From Symsagittifera roscoffensis (lineage: Eukaryota > Xenacoelomorpha > Acoela > Convolutidae), in assembly GCF_963678635.1 (NCBI RefSeq), contig NC_087062.1:24138177-24202176 (forward strand): a stretch of DNA of 64,000 nucleotides. Direction: 5' to 3'. A program made the position numbers and the translations under genes. Numbering within the stretch: position 1 is the first letter of the stretch; the number at the start of each line of letters is the position of its first letter. A model generated the notes under the pieces. It made no database searches. It saw nothing but the letters and a program-made list of their open reading frames with translations, and had not been told where the DNA came from. Positions 51,401 through 63,600 of the stretch are shown in pieces.

Positions 51401-54400
51401 ACACCTTTACCATAATGATTTGGTTTCGCGACTTTTTCCCGTGATAACTTTACAAACTGAGTTTGTTTTAGTTTTCTGAGTATTCTTTTTTCTAATTCGA
51501 TTTTCCCAGTCTTTTTTTTGGTACATCAGATACATTTCCCCAGCTGAATTTCACTGGATTACAAGGAGAGTTATTGAATTATTTCGATTGTTTTTCTACG
51601 AGTTCGGTTTTGCGTCGCGCTTTTGTGAGTTTAATACTTCCAAGCCAATTTTATCGTTTCGATGCGGTTTTGAATTATGACGATTTTGTTCAAATCAAAA
51701 TCTTTTTCTTGCAAAAGTTTTTTCATTGTCTGATATGTTCATTTTATACATCTAGATCATATTTCTTTCCCAATTGGTTTGGATAGTGACGTTGCCCATA
51801 TTATGTTGAGAACTTGTATTTAATTTTCTTGATTTTATTTGAGTTGATTTGAGTTTTCACATGTTTGACCTAAATGATGACACCTTTCCCAAATGATTTG
51901 GTTTTGCGACTTCTGTCCTTGATTATTTCAGAATCTCGAGCTTTTTCTTAGTTTGCTTGATTGTATGGATGTACTGATCCAATTTGTCCATGTTTAATCT
52001 AAATGATGGCACCTTTCCCTAATTGATTTGGTTTTGCGACTTCTGTCCTTGATTATTTCAGAATCTCGAGGTTTTTTTTAGTTTGCTTGATTGTATGGAT
52101 GTACTGATCCAATTTGTCCATGTTTGATCTAAATGATGGCACCTTTCCCTAAGTGATTTGGTTTAGCGTATTCTGCCCATGATTATTTCAGAATCTGAGC
52201 TTTCATAGTTTGCTTGATTGTATGTTTGTACTGATTCAATATGTTCTTATTTGATCGAAATGACACATTTCTGCAAATGATTTGTTTTCGCGTCTTCTGT
52301 CCTTGATGATTTCAGATTCTGAGTTTTTATAGTTTGTTTGAATGTAAGTACGTACTGATCCAATTTGTTCAGGTTTGAAGTAAATGATGGCACCTTTCCC
52401 TAAGTGATTTCGTTTTGCGTCTTCTGCCCGTCATTTTTTCAGAAGTTAAGGTTTTGTATTGTTTGTTTGATTGTATATTTGTACTGATTCAAGTTTGTTC
52501 AGTTTTGATCTAAATGATGCCAGCTTTCCCCGAATGGTTTGCCGGCTTTTTCAAAGTGATAACACCTTTACCTTAATGATTTGCTTTCGCTACTTTTTCC
52601 GTGATAACTTTACAAACTGGGTTTGTTTTAGTTTTCTGATAATTCTTATTTCTATTTCTTGCAAAAGCTTTTTCATTGACTGATGTTCATTTTGTATATC
52701 TACATCATATTTCTTTCCCAATTGGTTTGGATAGTGACTTTGCCCAAGTTATGTTGAGAACTTGAATTTATTTTTATTGATTTCATTCGAGTTTTCACAT
52801 GTTTGACCTAAATGATGACACCTTTCCCCAAATGATTTGGTTTCGCGACTTCTGCCCATGATTATTTCAGTATCTAAGCTTTTATAGTTTGATTGATGTA
52901 TGTACTGTTTGATTGTATGTATGTACTGATGCAATTTGTTCATGTTTGACCTAAATGAAGACACCTTTCCCTAAGTGATTTGGTTTTGCGACTTCTGCCC
53001 GTCTTTTTTTCAGAAACTGAGGCTATGTTTTATTTGTTTTATTGTAATTTTTTACTGATTCAATTTTGTGCAGGATTGATTGAAATGACACCTTTCCACA
53101 AATGATTTGGCTTCGCGACTTCTTCCCATGATTATTTCAGAATCTGAGCTTTTATAGTTCGCTTGATTGTATGTTTTTACTGATTCAAATTTGTTCTTGT
53201 TTGATCGAAATGACACATTTCTGCAAATGTTTTGTTTTCGCGTCTTCTGCCCTTGATTATTTCAGAATCTGAGCTTTCATAGTTTGTTTGATTGTATGTA
53301 TGTACTGATCCAATTTGTTCATGTTTGGTCTAAATGATGACGCCTTTCCCGAATTGATTTGTTTTTGCGACTTCTGTCCTTGATTATTTCAGAATCTCGA
53401 ATTTTTTTTCAGTTTGCTTGATTGTATGGATGTACTGATCCAATTTGTCCATGTGTGATCTAAATGATAGCACCTTTCCCTAAGTGATTTGGTTTAGCGT
53501 CTTCTGCCCATGATTATTTCAGAATCTGAGCTTTTATAGTTCGCTTGATTGTATGTTTGTACTGATTCAAATATGTTCTTAATTGATCGAAATGACACAT
53601 TTCTGCAAATGATTTGTTTTCGCGTCTTCTGTCCTTGATGATTTCAGATTCTGAGGTTTTATAGTTTGTTTGAATGTAAGTATGTACTGATCCAATTTGT
53701 TCAGGTATGAAGTAAATGATGATCTCTTTCCCCAAATGATATGGTTTCGCGACTTCTGCCCATGATTATTTCAGAATCTGAGCTTTCATAGTTTGTTTGA
53801 TTGTATGTATGTACTGATCCAATTTGTTCTTGTTTGATCTAAATGACGAGACCTTTCCCTAATTGATTCGGTTTTGCGACTGCTGCGCGTCTTTTTTTCA
53901 GAAACTGAGGTTTTGTTTTGTGTGTTTAATTGTATATTTGTACTGATTCAATTTTGTGCATGTTTGATTGAAATGGCACAAATCTGCAAATGATTTGGTT
54001 TCGAGACTTCTGTCCTTGATTATTTCAGAATCTCGAGGTTTTTTTTAGTTTGCTTGATTATATGGATGTACTGATCCAATTTGTCCATGTTTGATCTTAA
54101 TGATGGCACCTTTCCCTAAGTGATTTGTTTTTGCGTCTTCTGCCCGTCATTTTTTCAGAAAGTGAGGTTTTTGTATTGTTTGTTTGATTGTATATTTGTA
54201 CTGATTCAAGTTTGTTCAGTTTCGATCTAAATGATGCCACCTTTCCACGAATGGTTTGCCAGCTTTTTCAAAGTGATCACACCTTTATCTTAATGATTTG
54301 GTTTCGCGACTTGTTCCCGTGATAACTTTACAAACTGAGTTTGTTTTAGTTTTCTGAAAATTCTTTTTTCTAATTCGAATTTCCCAGTCTTTTTTTAGTA

Positions 54401-54919
54401 CATCAGATACATTTCACCAGCTGAATTTTACTGGATTACAAGGAGAGTTATTGAACTATCTCGATTGTTTTTCTACGATTTCGGTTTTGCGTCGCGCTTC
54501 TGTGAGTTAAGTATTTCCAAGCCAATTTTTTCGTTTTGATGCGGTTTTGAATTATGACGATTTTGTTCACATGAAAGTCTTTTTCTTGCAAAAGCTTTTT
54601 CATTGACTGATGTGTTCATTTTTTTACATCTAGATCATATTTTTTTCCCAATTGGTTTGGATAATGACTTTGCCCATTATATCTTCAGAACTTGGGATTA
54701 ATTTAATTGGTTCCATTTGAGTTGATTTGTGTTTTCACATGTTTGACCTAAATGATGACACCTTTCCCCAAATAATTTGGTTTCGCGACTTCTGCCCATG
54801 ATTATTTCAGAATCTGAGCTTTTATAGTTTGCTTGATTGTATGTTTGTACTGATTCAAATTTGTTCTTAGTTGATCGAAATGACACATTTCTGCAAATGA
54901 TTTGTTTTCGCGTCTTCTG
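48406..54919 (+). repeat. Irregular satellite segment
   Basis: Monomers of several subtypes in shuffled order. Near 51,901-52,150 two adjacent monomers with TTCTGTCCTTGATTATTTCA are almost the same at a spacing of about 130 bp, showing the basic unit directly. A diverged block near 52,560-52,760 is shortened. No gene seen. Confidence 0.7.
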
Positions 54920-57900
54920 TCCTTGATGATTTCAGATTCTGAGGTTTTATAGTTTGTTTGAATGTAAGTATGTACTGATCCAATTTGTTCAGGTATGAAG
55001 TAAATGATGACCTCTTTCACCAAATGATATGGTTTCGCGACTTCTGCCCATGATTATTTCAGAATCTGAGCTTTCATAGTTTGTTCGATTGTATGTATGT
55101 ACTGATCCAATTTGTTCCTGTTTGATCTAAGTGATGACACCTTTCCCTAATTGATTCGGTTTTGCGACTGCTGCGCGTCTTTTTTTTTCAGAAACTGAGG
55201 TTATGTTTTGTTTGTTTAATTGTATATTTGTACTGATTCAATTTTGTGCATGTTTGATTGAAATGACACAAATCTGCAAATGATTTGGTTTTGCGTCTTC
55301 TGCCCGTCATTTTTTCAGAAGTTGAGACTTTTGTTTTGTTTGTTTGATTGTATATTTGAACTGATTCAAGTTTGTTCAGTTTCGATCTAAATGATGCCAC
55401 CTTTCCACGAATGGTTTGCCAGCTTTTTCAAAGTGATAACACCTTCACCTTAATGATTTGGTTTCGCGTCTTGTTCCCGTGATAACTTCACAAACTGAGT
55501 TTGTTTTAGTTTTCTGATAATAATTCTTTTTTCTATTTCGAATTTCCCAGTCTTTTTTTGTACATCAGATACCTTTCACCAGCTGAATTTTACTGGATTA
55601 CAAGGAGAGTTATTGAACTATCTCGATTGTTTTTCTACGATATCGGTTTTGCGTCGCGCTTTTGTGAGTTTAATATTTCCAAGCCAATTTTTTCGTTTTG
55701 ATGCGGTTTTGAATTATGACGATTTTGTTCAAATGAAAGTCTTTTTCTTGCAAAAGCCGATTTTGTTCAAATGAAAGTCTTTTTCTTGCAAAAGCCTTTT
55801 CCTTGACTGATGTGTTCATTTTTTTACATCTAGATCATATTTATTTCCCAATTGGTTTGGATAGTGACTTTGCCCATATTTTGTTGAGAACTTGAATTTA
55901 ATTTTATTGAACTCATTTGAGTTGATTTGAGTTTTTACATGTTTGACCTAAATGATGACACCTTTCCCCAAATAATTTGGTTTCGCGACTTCTGCCCATG
56001 ATTATTTCAGAATCTGAGCTTTTATAGTTCGCTTGATTGTATGTTTGTACTGATTCAAATTTGTTCTTATTTGATCGAAATGACACATTTCTGCAAATGA
56101 TTTGGTTTCGCGACTTCTGTCCTTGATTTTTTCAGAATCTCGAGATTTATTTTTAGTTTGCTTGATGATATGGATGTACTGAGTACTGATCCAATTTGTC
56201 CATATTTGATCTTAATGATGGCACCTTTCCCTAAGTGATTTGCTTTTGCCTCTTCTGCCCGTCATTTTTTCAGAAGTTGAGGTTTTGTATTGTTTGTTTG
56301 ATTGTATATTTGTATTAATTCAAGTTTGTTCAGTTTTGATCTAAATGATGCCACCTTTCCCCGAATGGTTTGTCAGCTTTTCCAAAGTCATAACACCTTT
56401 ACTTTATTGATTTGGTTTCGCGACTTGTTCCCGTGATAACTTTACAAACTGAGTTTGTTTTAGTTTTCTGATAATTCTTTTTTCTAATTCGAATTTCCCA
56501 GTCTTTTTTTGGTACATCAGATACATTTCCCCAGCTGAATTTTACTGGATTACAAGGAGAGTTATTGAACTAACTCGATTGTTTTTCTACGATTTCGGTT
56601 TTGCGTCGCGCTTTTGTGAGTTTAATATTTCCAAGCCGATTTTTTCGTTTTGATGCGGTTTTGAATTATGACGATTTTGTTCAAATGAAAATCTTTTTCT
56701 TGCAAAAGCTTTTTCATTGACTGATGTGTTCATTTTATACATGTAGATCAAAATTCTTTCCCAATTGGTTTGGATAGTGACTTTGCCAATATATGTTGAG
56801 AACTTGTATTTAATTTTCTTGATTTTATTTGAGTTGATTTGAGTTTTCACAGGTTTGACCTTAATGATGACACCTTTCCCCAAATGATTTGGTTTCGCGA
56901 CTTCTGCCCATGATTATTTCAGAATCTGAGCTTTTATAGTTCGCTTGACTTTATGTTTGTACTGATTCAAATTTGTTCTTATTTGATCGAAGTGACACAT
57001 TTCTGCAAATGATTTGTTTTCTCGTCTTCTGTCCTTGATGATTTCAGATTCTGAGGTTTTATAGTTTGTTTGAATGTAAGTATGTACTGATCCAATTTGT
57101 TCAGGTATGAAGTAAATGATGACCTCTTTCACCAAATGATATGGTTTCGCGACTTCTGCCCATGATTATTTCAGAATCTGAGCTTTCATAGTTTGTTCGA
57201 TTGTATGTATGTACTGATCCAATTTGTTCCTGTTTGATCTAAGTGATGACACCTTTCCCTAATTGATTCGGTTTTGCGACTGCTGCGCGTCTTTTTTTTC
57301 AGAAACTGAGGTTATGTTTTGTTTGTTTAATTGTATATTTGTACTGATTCAATTTTGTGCATGTTTGATTGAAATGACACAAATCTGCAAATGATTTGGT
57401 TTTGCGTCTTCTGCCCGTCATTTTTTCAGAAGTTGAGACTTTTGTTTTGTTTGTTTGATTGTATATTTGAACTGATTCAAGTTTGTTCAGTTTCGATCTA
57501 AATGATGCCACCTTTCCACGAATGGTTTGCCAGCTTTTTCAAAGTGATAACACCTTCACCTTAATGATTTGGTTTCGCGTCTTGTTCCCGTGATAACTTC
57601 ACAAACTGAGTTTGTTTTAGTTTTCTGATAATAATTCTTTTTTCTATTTCGAATTTCCCAGTCTTTTTTTGTACATCAGATACCTTTCACCAGCTGAATT
57701 TTACTGGATTACAAGGAGAGTTATTGAACTATCTCGATTGTTTTTCTACGATATCGGTTTTGCGTCGCGCTTTTGTGAGTTTAATATTTCCAAGCCAATT
57801 TTTTCGTTTTGATGCGGTTTTGAATTATGACGATTTTGTTCAAATGAAAGTCTTTTTCTTGCAAAAGCCGATTTTGTTCAAATGAAAGTCTTTTTCTTGC

Positions 57901-59220
57901 AAAAGCCTTTTCCTTGACTGATGTGTTCATTTTTTTACATCTAGATCATATTTATTTCCCAATTGGTTTGGATAGTGACTTTGCCCATATTTTGTTGAGA
58001 ACTTGAATTTAATTTTATTGAACTCATTTGAGTTGATTTGAGTTTTTACATGTTTGACCTAAATGATGACACCTTTCCCCAAATAATTTGGTTTCGCGAC
58101 TTCTGCCCATGATTATTTCAGAATCTGAGCTTTTATAGTTCGCTTGATTGTATGTTTGTACTGATTCAAATTTGTTCTTATTTGATCGAAATGACACATT
58201 TCTGCAAATGATTTGGTTTCGCGACTTCTGTCCTTGATTTTTTCAGAATCTCGAGATTTATTTTTAGTTTGCTTGATGATATGGATGTACTGAGTACTGA
58301 TCCAATTTGTCCATATTTGATCTTAATGATGGCACCTTTCCCTAAGTGATTTGCTTTTGCCTCTTCTGCCCGTCATTTTTTCAGAAGTTGAGGTTTTGTA
58401 TTGTTTGTTTGATTGTATATTTGTATTAATTCAAGTTTGTTCAGTTTTGATCTAAATGATGCCACCTTTCCCCGAATGGTTTGTCAGCTTTTCCAAAGTC
58501 ATAACACCTTTACTTTATTGATTTGGTTTCGCGACTTGTTCCCGTGATAACTTTACAAACTGAGTTTGTTTTAGTTTTCTGATAATTCTTTTTTCTAATT
58601 CGAATTTCCCAGTCTTTTTTTGGTACATCAGATACATTTCCCCAGCTGAATTTTACTGGATTACAAGGAGAGTTATTGAACTAACTCGATTGTTTTTCTA
58701 CGATTTCGGTTTTGCGTCGCGCTTTTGTGAGTTTAATATTTCCAAGCCGATTTTTTCGTTTTGATGCGGTTTTGAATTATGACGATTTTGTTCAAATGAA
58801 AATCTTTTTCTTGCAAAAGCTTTTTCATTGACTGATGTGTTCATTTTATACATGTAGATCAAAATTCTTTCCCAATTGGTTTGGATAGTGACTTTGCCAA
58901 TATATGTTGAGAACTTGTATTTAATTTTCTTGATTTTATTTGAGTTGATTTGAGTTTTCACAGGTTTGACCTTAATGATGACACCTTTCCCCAAATGATT
59001 TGGTTTCGCGACTTCTGCCCATGATTATTTCAGAATCTGAGCTTTTATAGTTCGCTTGACTTTATGTTTGTACTGATTCAAATTTGTTCTTATTTGATCG
59101 AAGTGACACATTTCTGCAAATGATTTGTTTTCTCGTCTTCTGTCCTTGATGATTTCAGATTCTGAGGTTTTATAGTTTGTTTGAATGTAAGTATGTACTG
59201 ATCCAATTTGTTCAGGTATG
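54920..59220 (+). repeat. 2,111-bp tandem duplication, 2 near-identical copies
   Basis: 55,188-55,400 and 57,299-57,511 match, as do 56,587-56,883 and 58,698-58,994, all at an offset of 2,111. The pattern changes near 59,220, where GATGACCTCTTTCACC is replaced by GATGATCTCTTTCCCC and the 381-bp array begins. Confidence 0.93.
55721..55796 (+). repeat. 38-bp perfect duplication inside a monomer
   Basis: GATTTTGTTCAAATGAAAGT to GCAAAAGCC is present twice in a row (55721-55758 and 55759-55796). It occurs again at 57832-57907, inside the second 2,111-bp copy, so the small duplication came first. Confidence 0.93.
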
Positions 59221-60640
59221 AAGTAAATGATGATCTCTTTCCCCAAATGATATGGTTTTGCGACTTCTGCCCATGATTATTTCAGAATCTGAGCTTTCAT
59301 AGTTTGTTTGATTGTATGTATGTACTGATCCAATTTGTTCTTGTTTGATCTAAATGACGAGACCTTTCCCTAATTGATTCGGTTTTGCGACTGCTGCGCG
59401 TCTTTTTTTCAGAAACTGAGGTTTTTTTTTGTTTGTTTAATTGTATATTTGTACTGATTCAATTTTGTGCATGTTTGATCGAAATGACACATTTCTGCAA
59501 ATGATTTGTTTTCTCGTCTTCTGTCCTTGATGATTTCAGATTCTGAGGTTTTATAGTTTGTTTGAATGTAAGTATGTACTGATCCAATTTGTTCAGGTAT
59601 GAAGTAAATGATGATCTCTTTCCCCAAATGATATGGTTTTGCGACTTCTGCCCATGATTATTTCAGAATCTGAGCTTTCATAGTTTGTTTGATTGTATGT
59701 ATGTACTGATCCAATTTGTTCTTGTTTGATCTAAATGACGAGACCTTTCCCTAATTGATTCGGTTTTGCGACTGCTGCGCGTCTTTTTTTCAGAAACTGA
59801 GGTTTTTTTTGTTTGTTTAATTGTATATTTGTACTGATTCAATTTTGTGCATGTTTGATCGAAATGACACATTTCTGCAAATGATTTGTTTTCTCGTCTT
59901 CTGTCCTTGATGATTTCAGATTCTGAGGTTTTATAGTTTGTTTGAATGTAAGTATGTACTGATCCAATTTGTTCAGGTATGAAGTAAATGATGATCTCTT
60001 TCCCCAAATGATATGGTTTTGCGACTTCTGCCCATGATTATTTCAGAATCTGAGCTTTCATAGTTTGTTTGATTGTATGTATGTACTGATCCAATTTGTT
60101 CTTGTTTGATCTAAATGACGAGACCTTTCCCTAATTGATTCGGTTTTGCGACTGCTGCGCGTCTTTTTTTCAGAAACTGAGGTTTTTTTTTGTTTGTTTA
60201 ATTGTATATTTGTACTGATTCAATTTTGTGCATGTTTGATCGAAATGACACATTTCTGCAAATGATTTGTTTTCTCGTCTTCTGTCCTTGATGATTTCAG
60301 ATTCTGAGGTTTTATAGTTTGTTTGAATGTAAGTATGTACTGATCCAATTTGTTCAGTTATGAAGTAAATGATGATCTCTTTCCCCAAATGATATGGTTT
60401 CGCGACTTCTGCCCATGATTATTTCAGAATCTGAGCTTTCATAGTTTGTTTGATTGTATGTATGTACTGATCCAATTTGTTCTTGTTTGATCTAAATGAC
60501 GAGACCTTTCCCTAATTGATTCGGTTTTGCGACTGCTGCGCGTCTGTTTTTCAGAAACTGAGGTTTTGTTTTGTTTGTTTAATTGTATATTTGTACTGAT
60601 TCAATTTTGTGCATGTTTGATTGAAATGGCACAAATCTGC
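59221..60640 (+). repeat. 381-bp unit, about 4 copies
   Basis: GTCTTTTTTTCAGAAACTGA (with small T-run changes) lies at 59400, 59781, 60161 and 60542, spacings 381, 380 and 381. Each unit is three monomers long: core types TTTTGCGACTGCTGCGCG, TTTTCTCGTCTTCTGTCC and GGTTTTGCGACTTCTGCC. Confidence 0.93.
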
Positions 60641-63600
60641 AAATGTTTGGTTTCGAGACTTCTGTCCTTGATTATTTCAGAATCTCGAGGTTTTTTTTAG
60701 TTTGCTTGATTATATGGATGTACTGATCCAATTTGTCAATGTTTGATCTTAATGATGGCACCTTTCCCTAAGTGATTTGATTTTGTGTCTTCTGCCCGTC
60801 ATTTTTTCAGAAAGTGAGTTTTTGTACTGTTTGTTTGATTGTATATTTGTACTGATTCAAGTTTGTTCAGTTTCGATCTAAATGATGCCACCTTTCCACG
60901 AATGGTTTGCCAGCTTTTTCAAAGTGATCACACCTTTATCTTAATGATTTGGTTTCGCTACTTGTTCCCGTGATAACTTTACAAACTGAGTTTGTTTTAG
61001 TTTTCTGATAATTCTTTTTTCTAATTCGAATTTCCCAGTCTTTTTTTTAGTACATCAGATACATTTCACCAGCTGAATTTTACTGGATTACAAGGAGATT
61101 TATTGAACTATCTCGATTGTCTTTCTACGATTTCGGTTTTGCGTCGCGCTTTTGTGAGTTTAATATTTCCAAGCCAATTTTTTCGTTTTGATGCGGTTTT
61201 GAATTATGACTATTTTGTTCACATGAGTCTTTTTCTTGCAAAAGCTTTTTCATTGACTGATGTGTTCATTTTATACATCTAGATCATAATTCTTTCCCAT
61301 TTGGTTTGGATAGTGACTTTGCCCATGTTATGCTGAGAACATGAATTTATTTTTATTGATTTTATTTGAGTTGATTTGAGTTTTCACATGTTTGACCTAA
61401 ATGATGACACCTTTCCCCAACTGATTTGGATTCGCGACTTCTGCCCATGATTATTTCAGAATCAGCTTTTATAGTTCGCTTGATTGTAGGTTTGTACTGA
61501 TTCAAGTTTGTTCTTATTTGATCGAAGTGACACATTTCTGCAAATGATTTGTTTTCGCGTCTTCTGTCCTTGATGATTTCAGATTCTGAGGTTTTATAGT
61601 ATGTTTGAATGTAAGTATGTACTGATTGAATTTGTTCAGGTTTGAAGTAAATGATGACATCTTTCCCCAAATGATATGGTTTCGCGACTTCTGCCCACGA
61701 TTATCTCAGAATCTGAGCTTTCATAGTTTGTTTGATTGTATGGATGTATTGATTCAAGTTTGTTCTTATTTGATCGAAGTGACACATTTCTGCAAATGAT
61801 TTGTTTTCGCGTCTTCTGTCCTTGATGATTTCAGATTCTGAGGTTTTATAGTTTGTTCGAATGTAAGTATGTACTGATCCAATTTGTTCAGGTTTGAAGT
61901 AAATGATGACACCTTTCCCCAAATGATATGGTTTCGCAACTTCTGCCCACGATTATCTCAGAATCTGAGCTTTTATATTTTGTTTGATTGTATGGATGTA
62001 CTGATCAAATTTGTTCATGTTTGATCTAAATGATGACACCTTTCCCTAATTGATTTGGTTTTGCGTCTTCTGCCCAAGATTATTTCAGAATCTGAGCTTT
62101 TATAGTTCGCTTGATTGTATGTTTGTACTGATTCAAGTTTGTTCTTATTTGATCGAAATGACACATTTCTGCAAATGATTTGTTTTCGCGTCTTCTGTCC
62201 TTGATGGTTTCAGATTCTTCAGGTTTTATTTTATAGTTTGTATGAATGGAAGTATGTACTGATCCAATTTGTTCAGGTATGAAGTAAATGATGACCTCTT
62301 TCCCCAAATGATATGGTTTTGCGATTTCTGCCCATGATGATTTCAGAATCTGAGCTTTCATAGTTTGTTTGATTGAATGTATGTACTGATCCAATTTGTT
62401 CATGTTTGATCTAAATGATGACACCTTTCCCTAATTGATTTGGTTGTGCGACTTCTGCCCGTCTTTTTTTTCAGAAACTGAGGTTATGTTTTGTTTGTTT
62501 AATTGTATTTTTGTACTGATTCAATTTAGTGCATGTTTGATTGAAATGACACAATTCTGCCAATGATTTGGTTTCGCGACTTCTGTCCTTGATTATTTCA
62601 GAATCTCGAGGTTTTTTTTAGTTTGCTTGATTGTATTGATGTACTGATGCAATTTGTCCAGGTTTGATCTAAATGATGGCACCTTTCCCTTAGTGATTTG
62701 GTTTTGCGTCTTCTGCCCGTCATTTTTTCAGAAGTTGAGGTTTTGTATTGTTTGTTTGATTGTAAATTTGTACTGATTAATTTGGTTCAGTTTTGATCTA
62801 AATGATGCCACCTTTCCCCGAATGGTTTGCCAGCTTTTCCAAAGTCATAACACCTTTACTTTATTGATTTGGTTTCGCGACTTGTTCCCGTGATAACTTT
62901 ACAAACTGAGTTAGTTTTAGTTTTCTGATAATTCTTTTTTCTAATTCGAATTTCCCAGTCTTTTTTTGGTACATCAGATACATTTCCCCAGCTGAATTTT
63001 ACTGGATTACAAGGAGAGATATTGAGCTATCTCGATTGTTTTTCTACGATTTTGGTTTTGCGTCGCGCTTCTGTGAGTTTAATATTTCCAAGCCAATTTT
63101 ATTAGTTTTGATGCGGTTTTGAATTATGACGATTTTGTTCAAATGAAAGTCTTTTTCTCGCAAAAGCTTTTTAATTGACTGATGTGTTCATTTTAAACAT
63201 CTAGATCATAATTCTTTCCCAATTGGTTTGGATAGTGACTTACCCCATATTATTTTGAGAACTTGTATTTAATTTTCTTGATTTTATTTGAGTTGATTTG
63301 AGTTTTCACATGTTTGACCTAAATGATGACACTTTCCCCAAATGATTTGGTTTCGCGACTTCTGTCCATGATTATTTCAGAATCTGAGCTTTTATAGTTC
63401 GCTTGATTGTATGTTTGTACTGATTCAAATATGTTCTTAATTGATCGAAATGACACATTTCTGCAAATGATTTGTTTTCGCGTCTTCTGTCCTTGATGAT
63501 TTCAGAATCTGAGGTTTTATAGTTTGTTTGAATGTAAGTATGTACTGATCCAATTTGTTCAGGTTTGAAGTAAATGATGGCACCTTTCCTCAAATGATAT

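Noticed and set aside
7779-63593. Dozens of 60-150-residue minus-strand ORFs in the satellite as genes
   Set aside because: They recur with the repeat period, begin at whichever ATG the monomer offers, end within one or two monomers, and vary by frameshift between otherwise similar copies. No domain or signal is visible.
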